In this document: positions 35,608 to 43,845 of the stretch, in pieces
Layout of the letters: the number at the start of each line of letters is the position of its first letter
Numbering within the stretch: position 1 is the stretch's first letter
Assembly (NCBI RefSeq): GCF_035989305.1
Contig: NZ_CP108514.1
Span: forward strand, 9,032,501 to 9,096,500
DNA from: Streptomyces sp. NBC_01233
Lineage (GTDB): Bacteria; Actinomycetota; Actinomycetes; Streptomycetales; Streptomycetaceae
Direction of reading: 5' to 3'
Length of the DNA: 64,000 nt
Made by a program: the position numbers and the translations under genes
The notes under the pieces: generated by a model
Database searches by the model: none
What the model saw: the letters and a program-made list of their open reading frames with translations, nothing else
Told to the model about the DNA's origin: nothing

Positions 35608-36034
35608 GGTCTTGCTCCCTCCCTCGCCGGACAACCGGGTATGCCGTTCCGGGAGGGCCAGGGTGAATCAGGAATTCTGACGCACGTGCTTCACAGCAAC
35701 ACTCCACGGTTCCCGTGGACGGCCCCCAGCACCACGCTGACCTGCGAGCTCACGGGCATCACAGAGGCATCGGTTTCGGCCGGAACGAACACCCCAAGGT
35801 TCCCGAACCGGTACCAGCCCCCGGCAGGGCAGACAGAAGCACCCCCGGCGCGCGCCCGGGATTTACCACGCCCCCGGCGCGCACCGAAGGTGCGCTGGAT
35901 CGCTGACCTGCAGGTTTGGGCAGTGTGCGTTATGTGCGCTGTGGGCGTTACGGGCGATATCTTGACGCAGATTTGACGCTCGTGACGCACGTTTGACGCA
36001 CGCCCGGCGTCTTTTCTGATGGGGCGTCAGCATG
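35608..36034. other. Non-coding DNA between IS110 and the split nuclease gene
   Basis: Contains the upstream non-coding end of IS110 (possible bridge RNA locus, boundary not defined) and a repeat-rich stretch at 35925-36000. No protein gene is supported. Confidence 0.4.
35963..35999 (+). repeat. Four phased TGACGC direct repeats
   Basis: TGACGC starts at 35963, 35974, 35983 and 35994, a spacing of 11, 9 and 11 bp, close to one helical turn. Just upstream is a second repetitive run (GTGCGTTATGTGCGC, GGGCGTTACGGGCG). This could be an operator or an element-end binding array. Confidence 0.6.
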
Positions 36035-36087
36035 AAAAAGCCGCCTTCCGTACCAGGGTGAAATCCTGGTGTGGAAGGCGGCATTTT
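36035..36087. terminator. Bidirectional intrinsic terminator
   Basis: AAAAA, then stem GCCGCCTTCC (36040-36049) with GGAAGGCGGC (36073-36082), then TTTT. Inside is a second stem, ACCAGG with CCTGGT. The A and T tracts on both sides suit termination in either direction. Confidence 0.85.
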
Positions 36088-36250
36088 CGCGCCCGTCGTA
36101 CTTGGCGAGGCTCCAACCCGGCCCGGGGTCACGGACTTGGGTCCGGCTACGTACGGTGACGGTCGTGGCTGGGCTCCCGAGCATCCTGCTGCATACCGGA
36201 AATAGATCTAGTCGGCTGCGTGTTGGCGGTAGGTCGGTACGGAGGGGGAG

Positions 36251-36403
36251 GTGTCGGGCCTGAAGTTGTTCAACACGAAGAGCGGTGTGACCGAGGTTGC
36301 GCCGCGTCTGGCTGAGGTCGAAGCCGATGTGCAGGACCTCGTCGAGGGGCACATGCAGACCATGCTCGGGGTCCGGTTCGTGGCGAGCGAGTACAGCACG
36401 GGG
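36251..36403 (+). pseudogene. DUF5655 nuclease gene, 5' part
   Basis: Start GTG at 36251 after GGAGGGGGAG. SGLKLFNTKSGVTEVAPRLA and MLGVRFVASEYSTG are the conserved opening of DUF5655 proteins. The similarity stops after the STG triplet at 36403, where the recombinase element begins. The matching continuation (FHGGRIDSLGIDENGSP) is found at 39710. Fusing ACGGG with GGGATTTCAC at a shared GGG restores the frame as STG-FHGGRID. The upstream terminator suggests it was an independent transcription unit. Confidence 0.82.
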
Positions 36404-36587
36404 CCGGTTGACTCTCCTCCCGAGGGTTCCTCAAGCACACCGAAGCATGGTCTCGCCGCAGCGTGCGCCTGACCTGGAGGTCTATCCGTCCCACGCGAGA
36501 GGTTGTCCATCCCGATGGAATCTCGCAATTCCTGAGATAATATCGTCCAGTCCGATCAGTTGGCCAAATGGTCGAGCTGGAGGTTTC

Positions 36588-37655
36588 GTGTCCCTGGCGA
36601 TCGTGCGAGACCTGCGTCCGGAACTGCGCTTGACGACGCCGGAGGAGCTCGCGGCCTTCGAGCAGGACCTGTTGTCCGAGTTCGTGCTCGCCCGGGCTTC
36701 GGCCGGCATCAGCGATGGGACGGTCGCCGGCGATGTCGGCGTGATCGTCGAAGTGCGCTCATGGTTCACGCGCCCGCTGTGGGAGATGGAACCTCGCGAT
36801 CTGGACCGGTTCTTCGGCCGACATCAACAGGGCCTGGCTCATGCCACAAAGGTCCACAAGGCGCACTCTCTCAGCGTGTACTTCGAGTTCCTTGAACTAC
36901 GGCACAAGCCCGCCATCCACAGGGCAACCGGCTATGTCGTCGAGTCGCCGTTGGATGAGATCAACCGGCCCCGTGGATCGACCCTGTCCCGGTTGCGGGT
37001 TCCGCCGCCGCTCGGGGAGGTCGACCATCTGTTCTCGGCTTGGCGTGACGAGGTGCCGCAGGCGCGTAAACCGTTGTCGATCGTCCGGAGTTACACCGCG
37101 ATGAGGCTGGCGAGTCTGATAGGTCCCCGGGTCTCGGAGCTGAGCCTGGCGAACGTCGACGACATCCACTGGGAGCTCGGCCAGTTCGGAAAGATTCTTC
37201 TGCGGGGCAAGGGGAGGCGCGGCAAGAAGAAGGAACGGCTCGTCTCGCTGATCAACGGGAGCCGTTCGCTGCTGGAGTGGTGGGTCGACGGCCCCCGATG
37301 GCAGTGCGACGATCGGGTGGATGAGCCAGAGGCGCCGTTGTTCCCCTCGGAGCGGCGGGCCGCAGACGGCTCGAGCCTGCGGGTGGATACCGACACGCTC
37401 CGCCTGCATCTGAAGAAAATGGTCGCCCAGCACCTTCCTTCCCAGGCAGGCAAGCTGACGCCGCACACGCTTCGGCACTTCGCTGCCTCGGAGCTCTACC
37501 GTCAGGGCATGGATGTGGTGGCGATCCAAGAGCTGCTTGGCCACAAGTGGATCAACACCACCATGATCTACGTACACGTCAACCAGACTCATGTCGAGGA
37601 CGCGTGGGTCCGTGCGGGTGAGCGTGGACGGGCGCGATTCGGAGGAGCGTCATGA
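36588..37655 (+). CDS. Tyrosine recombinase, first gene of the trio element
   Basis: 355 residues from a GTG at 36588 with CTGGAGG just upstream; the longer frame upstream has no family similarity. The N-terminal SAM-like core-binding domain (about 1-130) is followed by the catalytic domain with box I Arg in LASLIGPRVSELSLANV, Lys in GKGRRGKKKERLVSL, the HxLR motif in LTPHTLRHFAASEL, His in ELLGHKWINTT and nucleophilic Tyr in MIYVHVNQ. All catalytic residues are present, so it is probably active. Its closest architecture is XerC/Tn554 TnpA-like. It is expected to integrate and excise the element, and ends ATGA-overlapping the Xre-like gene. Confidence 0.9.
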   Translation: MSLAIVRDLRPELRLTTPEELAAFEQDLLSEFVLARASAGISDGTVAGDVGVIVEVRSWFTRPLWEMEPRDLDRFFGRHQQGLAHATKVHKAHSLSVYFEFLELRHKPAIHRATGYVVESPLDEINRPRGSTLSRLRVPPPLGEVDHLFSAWRDEVPQARKPLSIVRSYTAMRLASLIGPRVSELSLANVDDIHWELGQFGKILLRGKGRRGKKKERLVSLINGSRSLLEWWVDGPRWQCDDRVDEPEAPLFPSERRAADGSSLRVDTDTLRLHLKKMVAQHLPSQAGKLTPHTLRHFAASELYRQGMDVVAIQELLGHKWINTTMIYVHVNQTHVEDAWVRAGERGRARFGGAS

Positions 37656-37990
37656 AGTGGAACCTGCGGATGACCGCGGCCAAGCGGGACATCTGGAAGT
37701 CCTCCGAACTCCAGCGCATGCTGGCCGACGCGGGCTTGGTGATCAGTGCGGGCAAGATGTCCAACCTGTGGGCCGGACAGCCGGTGACTATCCGCCTGGA
37801 CGATCTCGACGTGATCTGCGAGGTGCTGCAATGCGAGCCCAGCGATCTGCTTGTCCGTGAGCCCGAGAAGGCCCGCGCGAAACGACCGGAGCAGGATGAG
37901 AGCAGGGCGGCCATCCGTCCCGCTGTTGGTGAGAACCGTCGTCGGAGCGGCGGCGGCCCGGCCTCCCGCAACTTGATGCCGCCGTTGTGA
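37652..37990 (+). CDS. Xre-like helix-turn-helix protein of the trio element
   Basis: 112 residues. WNLRMTAAKRDIWKSSELQR, LADAGLVISAGKMSNLW and LDDLDVICEVLQCEPSDLL form a compact Cro/C1-type helix-turn-helix of the HTH_26 kind (about 1-70). A basic, disordered tail follows (REPEKARAKRPEQDES). It may control the recombinase genes or act as a recombination directionality or architectural factor. It overlaps both neighbours by four bases (ATGA and GTGA), so it is made with them. Confidence 0.85.
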   Translation: MKWNLRMTAAKRDIWKSSELQRMLADAGLVISAGKMSNLWAGQPVTIRLDDLDVICEVLQCEPSDLLVREPEKARAKRPEQDESRAAIRPAVGENRRRSGGGPASRNLMPPL

Positions 37991-39621
37991 CGAAGGAAGC
38001 GAAGGCCAAGGGGCTTGGGACGCCTGAGAGTTGCGAGGTCTGCATGGCCTGGGGCCTGCACCCTAACCCGGGCGGCTCGAAGATCCTCTGCTATGCGTGC
38101 AGGGCATGGTGGTACAAGTATCCTGCCGACTCGTGCGGCACGTGCGGCGCGACCGTCCCCCTGCGTGACGGAGTCTGCCGGGCCTGCCGTCACCAGGCCG
38201 CATTCGTCGCCGGCCGTATCAAGGTCCCGTCAGCCGGCCACGGGGCCCGGTTGGACCTCACGGTCGCAGCCGCAACCGGGCACCAGACGTTTCTCGCTGA
38301 CCTGATCAAATGGAATCGGCGCCACCACCTCACCGCAAGAACAGCGGAGGTGCCTGAGTTGCCGAGCGAGACGACGCACAGACACCCCCTGCTGCTGAAG
38401 CCGCCCGAGAGCATCCAACTCACGCTCTTCGAGCCGGTCCGGGACTTCCGGCGCTATCGGAACCCGAACGGCTCGAAGGGGCGCTCCTGGACAGGATTCA
38501 CCCCGGCAGATCCCGGATATTCGGACTTCCTCGTCGATCGGGCCAGGGACGTCGCGGCGGTACGGGGCTGGAACCACTGCACCATCAAGCGCGTGAAGTG
38601 CGGCTTGATGATCCTCTCGGCCCTGCACCAGCCTTCCGAAAGGATCAAAGCCACCACGGTGCACGCACTCTCCCGGGACATCGATGTTCCCGCAGTCCAT
38701 CTCATCGACATGCTCAACGATCTCGACATCCTGCTCGACGACGCACCCGACCCCCTCGAACAACTTGTCAGAGCTCACCTCACAGTGCTTCCCGAGCAGA
38801 TACGCGTCGAGGTGACCGCCTACTTCGACATCCTCCGCAACGGAGCCCCCCGCCGCCGCCCCAGGTCGCCTCACACAGTCGGCATCCACCTGCGGCTGAT
38901 CGTCCCGTTCACTGCCCAGTACTGTGCCCTCCGATACTCGACATTGAGGCAGGTCACCCCCGAGGACATTACTGACTGGCTGTCCAAACGGAACAACGTC
39001 CAGCGCGAAATCGTCGCGCTCCGGGACATGTTCAAGACGCTCAAGTCACAGCGGCTGATCTTCGCCGACCCAGCCCGACGCATCAGGCCCGGCAACACCC
39101 TCGTCAACCCGCCCACACCGGTCGCGGAAGACCAACTCAAACAAGTGGCCAGAGCCGCGGCTGAGAGCCCGGCCCTCCTGGCCGTCGTCGCCCTTGCCGG
39201 CATCCACGCCCTCTTCCCGCACGAGATCAGAATGCTCCAAGACTCCGACATCGAGCTGAGCACCGGGCGCCTCCGGCGGGCCGAGGTCAGCCGGCCCCTC
39301 GACGACTTCACCGCCGAAGCCATCCGCAAGTACCGGCGCTACCGTGACGCCCGCTGGCCGGACTCGGCAAACCCTCATCTCCTCCTCACCCAGCAGACAG
39401 CCAAGAGGAAGGGTCCAGTCAGCGACTTCTGGCTCAAGCGCCTGTTCAAGGGGCTGCCCGCCACGGCCGACAGCCTCCGCCAGGACCGGGTCCTCGAAGA
39501 AGCGATCGCCGCCGGACCCGATCCCCTCCGCATCTCCACCATGTTCAACCTCAGCGCCCAGGCCAGCTTGCGCTACACCCGCGCGGCCAGCCCGGCAGGC
39601 ACCGAAACGACGACCGGGTAA
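37987..39621 (+). CDS. Zinc-ribbon tyrosine-recombinase-like protein of the trio element
   Basis: 544 residues from a GTG overlapping the Xre stop. The N-terminus has four CxxC-type pairs (ESCEVCMAWG, ILCYACRAWW, SCGTCGATV, VCRACRHQ), predicted to bind zinc. The C-terminal half looks like a degenerate tyrosine recombinase: a core-binding region around 260-370, then box I as AGIHALFPHEIRML (the usual GLR Arg is absent), and DPLRISTMFNLSAQASLRYT, with Tyr kept but the normal HxxR triad not recognisable. It is probably an accessory DNA-binding partner rather than a catalyst, analogous in position to Tn554 TnpB. Confidence 0.8.
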   Translation: MTKEAKAKGLGTPESCEVCMAWGLHPNPGGSKILCYACRAWWYKYPADSCGTCGATVPLRDGVCRACRHQAAFVAGRIKVPSAGHGARLDLTVAAATGHQTFLADLIKWNRRHHLTARTAEVPELPSETTHRHPLLLKPPESIQLTLFEPVRDFRRYRNPNGSKGRSWTGFTPADPGYSDFLVDRARDVAAVRGWNHCTIKRVKCGLMILSALHQPSERIKATTVHALSRDIDVPAVHLIDMLNDLDILLDDAPDPLEQLVRAHLTVLPEQIRVEVTAYFDILRNGAPRRRPRSPHTVGIHLRLIVPFTAQYCALRYSTLRQVTPEDITDWLSKRNNVQREIVALRDMFKTLKSQRLIFADPARRIRPGNTLVNPPTPVAEDQLKQVARAAAESPALLAVVALAGIHALFPHEIRMLQDSDIELSTGRLRRAEVSRPLDDFTAEAIRKYRRYRDARWPDSANPHLLLTQQTAKRKGPVSDFWLKRLFKGLPATADSLRQDRVLEEAIAAGPDPLRISTMFNLSAQASLRYTRAASPAGTETTTG

Positions 39622-39709
39622 CCTGCGAACCCACGGCCAGAGAACCTCCAAATCCCCCAGCAGCACCTACAGTTCAGATTTCGATACCTTCAGAAATCGT
39701 GAACTCGCG

Positions 39710-40442
39710 GGGATTTCACGGAGGCCGGATCGACTCGCTGGGCATCGATGAGAACGGGTCTCCTGTTGTAGTCGAGTACAAGCGTGGGCGTGACGCCGGC
39801 GTCATCAACCAGGGCCTCTTCTACCTCGCTTGGCTGACCGATCACCGCGCAGAGTTCCAGCACCTGGTCAGTGAGCAACTCGGGGCGGATTCAGCAGCCC
39901 AGGTGCTGTGGAGTAGCCCCCGGCTGATCTGTATCGCAGAAGGCTTCACCCGCTACGACCTCCACGCTGTACGCGAGATTCGCCGCACCATCGACCTGGT
40001 CCGCTACAACTACTTCGGCAGCGCATTGCTCGCACTCGAGGCGGTGGCGAAGGTGACGACTGGTGTGCCGGCGAGGGGCGGGCGGAGGCGCCCCTCGCAA
40101 GGTGCGCCGATCGGACCGCGTGGCGCTGGTACGTCCGACCTCCGCGGCACGCTCGACGAGCTGGTAAGGGGGTTCGGTGACGACGTGAGCAGTGTGGATC
40201 GCAAGCAGTACCGCGCCTACCGGCGCCTGCGTAACTTTGCCTGCGTCAGCCATGCCCACCAGCAGGAGGTCGTCGTCACCCTTCGGGTGAGCCCGAAAGA
40301 CATCGACCTCGCTCCGGGCTTCACCCGGGATGTCAGCACGGTCGGCCACCACGGCACAGGCGACCTGGAGGTCCGCCTCCGGACGGAGCGCGATCTGCGA
40401 CGGGCGGAGCCCATGCTGCGCATGAGCTACGAGGCTGCATGA
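39710..40442 (+). pseudogene. DUF5655 nuclease gene, 3' part
   Basis: GGRIDSLGIDENGSP, then VVVEYKRGRDAGVINQGLFY is the PD-(D/E)XK nuclease core (Asp in GRID and ExK in VEYKR), related to NucS-like endonucleases. The C-terminal DUF5655 domain is complete: RRLRNFACVSHAHQQEVV, then APGFTRDVSTVGHHGTGD and LEVRLRTERDL. It ends at 40440-40442. With the 36251 fragment it forms a protein of about 290 residues, so the only visible lesion is the element itself and excision could restore it. The frame has an ATG-like opening (GTG at 39699), so a truncated product lacking the N-terminus is possible. Confidence 0.82.
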
Positions 40443-40597
40443 GCCGGGTAAGACGCGGGCGGTGGCTGCTAGGAGAACACCAATGGATTTGGGTGGCAGT
40501 TCGGGGTGCACCATGCCTGCATCCATGTCCACCGGGAGTTGCTGCCTTGACGCGCTGAACGGGCGGAATCAGAGCACTCGACGGCTAGCCTCTGCGC

Positions 40598-41134
40598 ATG
40601 GATTCTGACGAGCTCACCCGCCGAGACAAAGAGCTGGAGACCTACTGGCACGGGGAGGACGGGTTCCGCCAGAAGTACCTGATCGATATGGTGCCGCTGC
40701 CGTTCGTCGCCGACCAGGATGTCATCGGAGGGCGTCTCATCGTGGCCACGGATGACATACGGCTACGGAAGGTGGTTGAGCAGTTCGCCAGCTACTTCAA
40801 GCGCGAGCTGCGGTTCGACTTCCTCCAGTTCACGGCCACTGGTAGCGACAGCAGTCAGGAGGTGCTGTTGATCAACTCCAGGGACGTGATCATGCTGTCG
40901 CCAGTTGCGTGCGGCGCGGTGGGGTTCGACCTGGACGAGAAGTGCCTGACCTGGGTCTGGATCCACCCCTTCCAGCGAGGAAGAGGTCTTCTCGATCGCG
41001 TGTGGGAGGAGCTGGAGCGACGGCACGGGACAGAGTTCACCGTGGAGCAGCCGGTCTCGATCCCGATGCAGCGCTTTCTCCAGAGCAAGGACGTTGACCC
41101 TGCCCGCTGGGGCGGGCCCTCCCCCGCCGACTAG
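40598..41134 (+). CDS. GNAT-like protein of unknown substrate
   Basis: 178 residues from an ATG at 40598 (DSDELTRRDKELETYWHG). The C-terminal half contains LTWVWIHPFQRGRGLLDRVW, which resembles the acetyl-CoA-binding motif A of GNAT or ECO1-type acetyltransferases, with strands before it (FLQFTATGS, EVLLINSRDVIML). The N-terminal 60 residues are not recognised. The stop TAG at 41132-41134 lies at the junction with the IS5 element; the pre-insertion sequence also reads TAG there, so the C-terminus is unaffected. Confidence 0.6.
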   Translation: MDSDELTRRDKELETYWHGEDGFRQKYLIDMVPLPFVADQDVIGGRLIVATDDIRLRKVVEQFASYFKRELRFDFLQFTATGSDSSQEVLLINSRDVIMLSPVACGAVGFDLDEKCLTWVWIHPFQRGRGLLDRVWEELERRHGTEFTVEQPVSIPMQRFLQSKDVDPARWGGPSPAD

Positions 41135-42227
41135 GGCCTGTTCTGAGTTGAGATCACGGGAGGGCTGGCAGGCTGCGTAACCAGAGGATGGATCCGCGCA
41201 GGTGGAGCCCGGCGGCATAGCTCTCAGGTGTCTTGTCGTAGCGGGTGGCCAGCCCCCGCCATTCCTTGAACTTGTTGATGGCGCGCTCGACGGTGTTGCG
41301 ATCTTTGTAGAGCGTGCCGTCGTGGCTGACCGGGCGGCCGCCGGAGCGTCCCTTCTTCTTGCGATTGGCAGCCTGGTCGGCCTTTTCCGGGATCACCGCC
41401 TTGATGTTGCGTCTGCGCAGGTGGGCGCGGTTGGCTCGGGAGGAGTACGCCTTGTCGCCGGCCACTGCGTCCGGCCGGGTCCTGGGGCGGCCGATCCGGC
41501 CGCGCACCTTGATCTTCTTGAGGACAGGGATGAAGTGCGGGCTGTCCGCGGCCTGCCCGGGGGTAAGGATGATGGACAGCGGGCGGCAGCGCCGCTCGAC
41601 GGCAAGGTGGATCTTGCTGGTGAGCCCGCCCCGGGAGCGGCCCAGTTCGGCGGCCCGCAGTCGGGCCCTGCGGCGCCGGCGCACGGCTCGGCGCTGTTCC
41701 CGCTCGGGGTCCTCCCTGTCCGCGGATCCCTCGCCTACGGGGTCGTTTTGTCCCTTTGTTGCAGCCCCTTTTCCTCCGCCACGGCCTTCTCCAGATCCTC
41801 AAGGAGCTCCGGGGCGACCGCCATGCCCGCCGCGTGGTGATGCGCCCGAGCAACGGTCGAGTCCACGCTCACCAGGCTGAGATCGACATCGTCGCGAGCC
41901 TCCGCCTCGGCGATCATCGCGTCCATGAGGGTCTGGAAGACCTCGTCACGCGCCCACATCCGGAACCGGTCGTAGATCGTCGACCAGGAGCCGTAGCTCT
42001 CCGGCACATCCCGCCAGGGACTGCCGGTCCGGAACCTCCACATCACCGCGCTGAAGTAGCGGCGCAGGTCAGGGATCGGTCCGAACGCCCCCAGCGGCAG
42101 GTGCGGCTCGATCAACTCCCACTCGGCATCGGTCAGATCATCACGAGTCATGCGACCGGTCTACCCCGGCCAGCACCCTCCTGAAGCGAGAATGACCGAT
42201 CCCGTGATCTCAACTCAGAACAGGCCC
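41134..42227 (-). mobile_element. IS5-family (IS427-like) element, copy 1
   Basis: 1094 bp with perfect ends GGGCCTGTTCTGAGTTGAG, flanked by TA within CTAG (41132-41133 and 42228-42229). It is inserted at the left tip of IS630 element B. It is nearly identical to copy 2 at 48278-49371 but on the opposite strand. Confidence 0.95.
41154..42151 (-). CDS. IS5-family transposase in two frames (OrfA/OrfB), copy 1
   Basis: OrfA (138 codons, 41735-42151) begins TRDDLTDAEWELIEPHLPLG and ends after the first catalytic Asp (SLVSVDSTVARAHHHA). OrfB (to 41154) carries LGRSRGGLTSKIHLAV, the second Asp in AVAGDKAYSSRANR and the Glu in RNTVERAINKFKEWR. OrfB lies in the -1 frame relative to OrfA, with GACAAAACGACC at the overlap near 41755. 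The run of A allows programmed -1 slippage, known for this IS5 subgroup, to give one DDE protein of about 330 residues. It differs from copy 2 at two residues that I could see (AAGMAV, RGLATRY). Confidence 0.88.
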
Positions 42228-42264
42228 TAGTGCTGCTCCGCGGAAGTTCGTGGAGGGGTGTTGA

Positions 42265-43344
42265 TCAGGCCGCCTTGAGTGGGGTGCCCTCGTAGGTCCA
42301 GCGGTAAGGCTTGGCCGTGTCGTTGTGCTTGATCACGTAGGTCTCCAGCTTGTTGATCAGGTCGTCGCGGCTGGCGAAGTCGCCGTTCCGCAGGACCCGG
42401 CGGGTCAGGGCGGAGAAGAACAGCTCGGCCTGGTTGAGCCAGGAGGCGTGCGGTGGGGTCCAGTGAACGTGCCAGCGCGGATGCGCGGCCAGCCATGCCT
42501 TGGTGTGCTTGGCGGTGTGGGAGGAGCCGTTGTCGAGCACTACGTGGATCTCCTTGTCGGGGGCAATGGCCCGGTCCAGCTGGTCCAGGAACGCGGTGAA
42601 GGTCGCCGCGTCATTGCGGGCGATCACCTCGGTGAGCACTTCGCCACTGGTCACCTCCAAGGCGGCGACCAGGGAAGCGGTGCCGTGGCGCCGGTACTCG
42701 AACTCCTGGCGGGCGAACTCGCCAGGAGCGGCGGGGCGCCCGGGATACCGGCGCGAGCGGGCGGCGATCGCGGTCTTCTCGTCGATCGAGAGCACCACCA
42801 CGCCCTCGGGCGGGTCGAGGTAGAGGGCGCACACGTCCGCCGCGCGTTCCCAGAAGTCGGGGGTGTCGCGGCGGGTGAGCCAGCCGCGGACCTTGTGCGG
42901 CTTCAGGTCCAGGTCCGCCAGGATCCGCCCGACCTGCGACGCGGAGACCGGCGCGAAGCAGGTGCCCGCAATCTGTGCGGCGATGGTCCGGTGCGACCAG
43001 GTCGCCTCCGGGTGCGGCGGAGCACTGGTCGCCGTGGCCACGATCGCCACCCGCACGTGGGGCCCGTAGATCTTCGGCCGTCCGGACCGCCCGGCGTCCC
43101 GCAGCCCGTCCAGCCCGCTGGCGGCGAACCGGCCCCGCCACTTGCGTACCGTGTTCACGCTGACCTCCAGCTCCCGCGCTATCGCGCCGTTGGCTCGCCC
43201 GTCCGCCGCCGCGAGCACGATCTTGGCCCGCAGCGCTGCCCGCACCTGCGACTTCGGCGAGCAGACCGTTCGTGCCAGCCGCTCACGAACCTCCGGCCCG
43301 AGCACCACCGCAACCGCCGTCCCCACCCGTCCTTCACACTGCAC
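42265..43344 (-). CDS. IS630-family transposase B (359 aa)
   Basis: Helix-turn-helix N-terminus (ANGAIARELEVSVNTVRKWR) and DDE_3 catalytic core: Asp in VVVLSIDEKTAIAARSR, Asp in IHVVLDNGSSHTAK and Glu in SWLNQAELFFSALTRR. Complete, no frameshift. It is divergent from the passenger gene across about 50 bases, so both promoters must lie there. It looks active, although the element's far end is displaced by the inserted IS21. Confidence 0.92.
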   Translation of the reverse strand: MQCEGRVGTAVAVVLGPEVRERLARTVCSPKSQVRAALRAKIVLAAADGRANGAIARELEVSVNTVRKWRGRFAASGLDGLRDAGRSGRPKIYGPHVRVAIVATATSAPPHPEATWSHRTIAAQIAGTCFAPVSASQVGRILADLDLKPHKVRGWLTRRDTPDFWERAADVCALYLDPPEGVVVLSIDEKTAIAARSRRYPGRPAAPGEFARQEFEYRRHGTASLVAALEVTSGEVLTEVIARNDAATFTAFLDQLDRAIAPDKEIHVVLDNGSSHTAKHTKAWLAAHPRWHVHWTPPHASWLNQAELFFSALTRRVLRNGDFASRDDLINKLETYVIKHNDTAKPYRWTYEGTPLKAA

Positions 43345-43845
43345 GGCAGACGATCATGGCGGACCGGTGCCACACCCGGCAGGATGGGCCCGTGCCGAAG
43401 AACCCCCCGGAATCGATGCAGCACCACCTGCGCCAGCGCCTGAACACCCACGCCCAGGCCCGCTGGCCGCAGCTGGCCCGGGTCCACGTCCGCTTCCGCG
43501 CCGGATTCGCCTGCGTAGCAGCCGAGCTGAAGGACGGGGAGGAACTACCCCTGTGCCGCCTGCGCTTCACCGGCGTCCTGCACACCTGGGGCTTCGCCCT
43601 CTACCTCGCCAGCCGCGGCGGATACCAGGACAACTACCTGCCCACAGGGTTGCCCATCGGCAGTCCCGAAGACTGCCTCGACTGCGCCGGCGGCCTTTAC
43701 CTCGACACCCTGTCGGCGTACGGGCTCTGATGCAGAGGTGCGTACGGGTTGATCTACAGAGGTGACTCGGCGTGTCGGGGTGGGGCCCGGCTCGATGAGA
43801 GGAGCCTGACGCTGATCTTGTGAAGCGTCGAGGAGGGCCTGTCGG

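Larger units (their letters stand above)
36404..39709 (+). mobile_element. Recombinase / Xre / recombinase-like trio element
   Basis: A 3.3-kb insert that splits the DUF5655 gene without loss of codons, bounded by GGG on each side. It carries three genes linked by 4-bp overlaps. No long terminal inverted repeats are visible, consistent with tyrosine-recombinase-driven integration such as in Tn554-like elements. The order and gene content differ from Tn554 (TnpA, TnpB, TnpC), and from RIT elements, which carry three recombinases. Confidence 0.8.

Noticed and set aside
35963..35999. CRISPR array
   Set aside because: The repeat unit is only six bases with 3-5-base gaps; there are no spacers of CRISPR length and no cas genes.
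34303..36000. Plus-strand protein genes of about 300 and 236 codons opposite IS110
   Set aside because: They are antisense to the IS110 transposase and show only shadow composition.
42227..42496. 89-codon minus-strand gene ending at the IS630 B repeat
   Set aside because: It is an alternative frame of the transposase 3' end reading into the terminal repeat.
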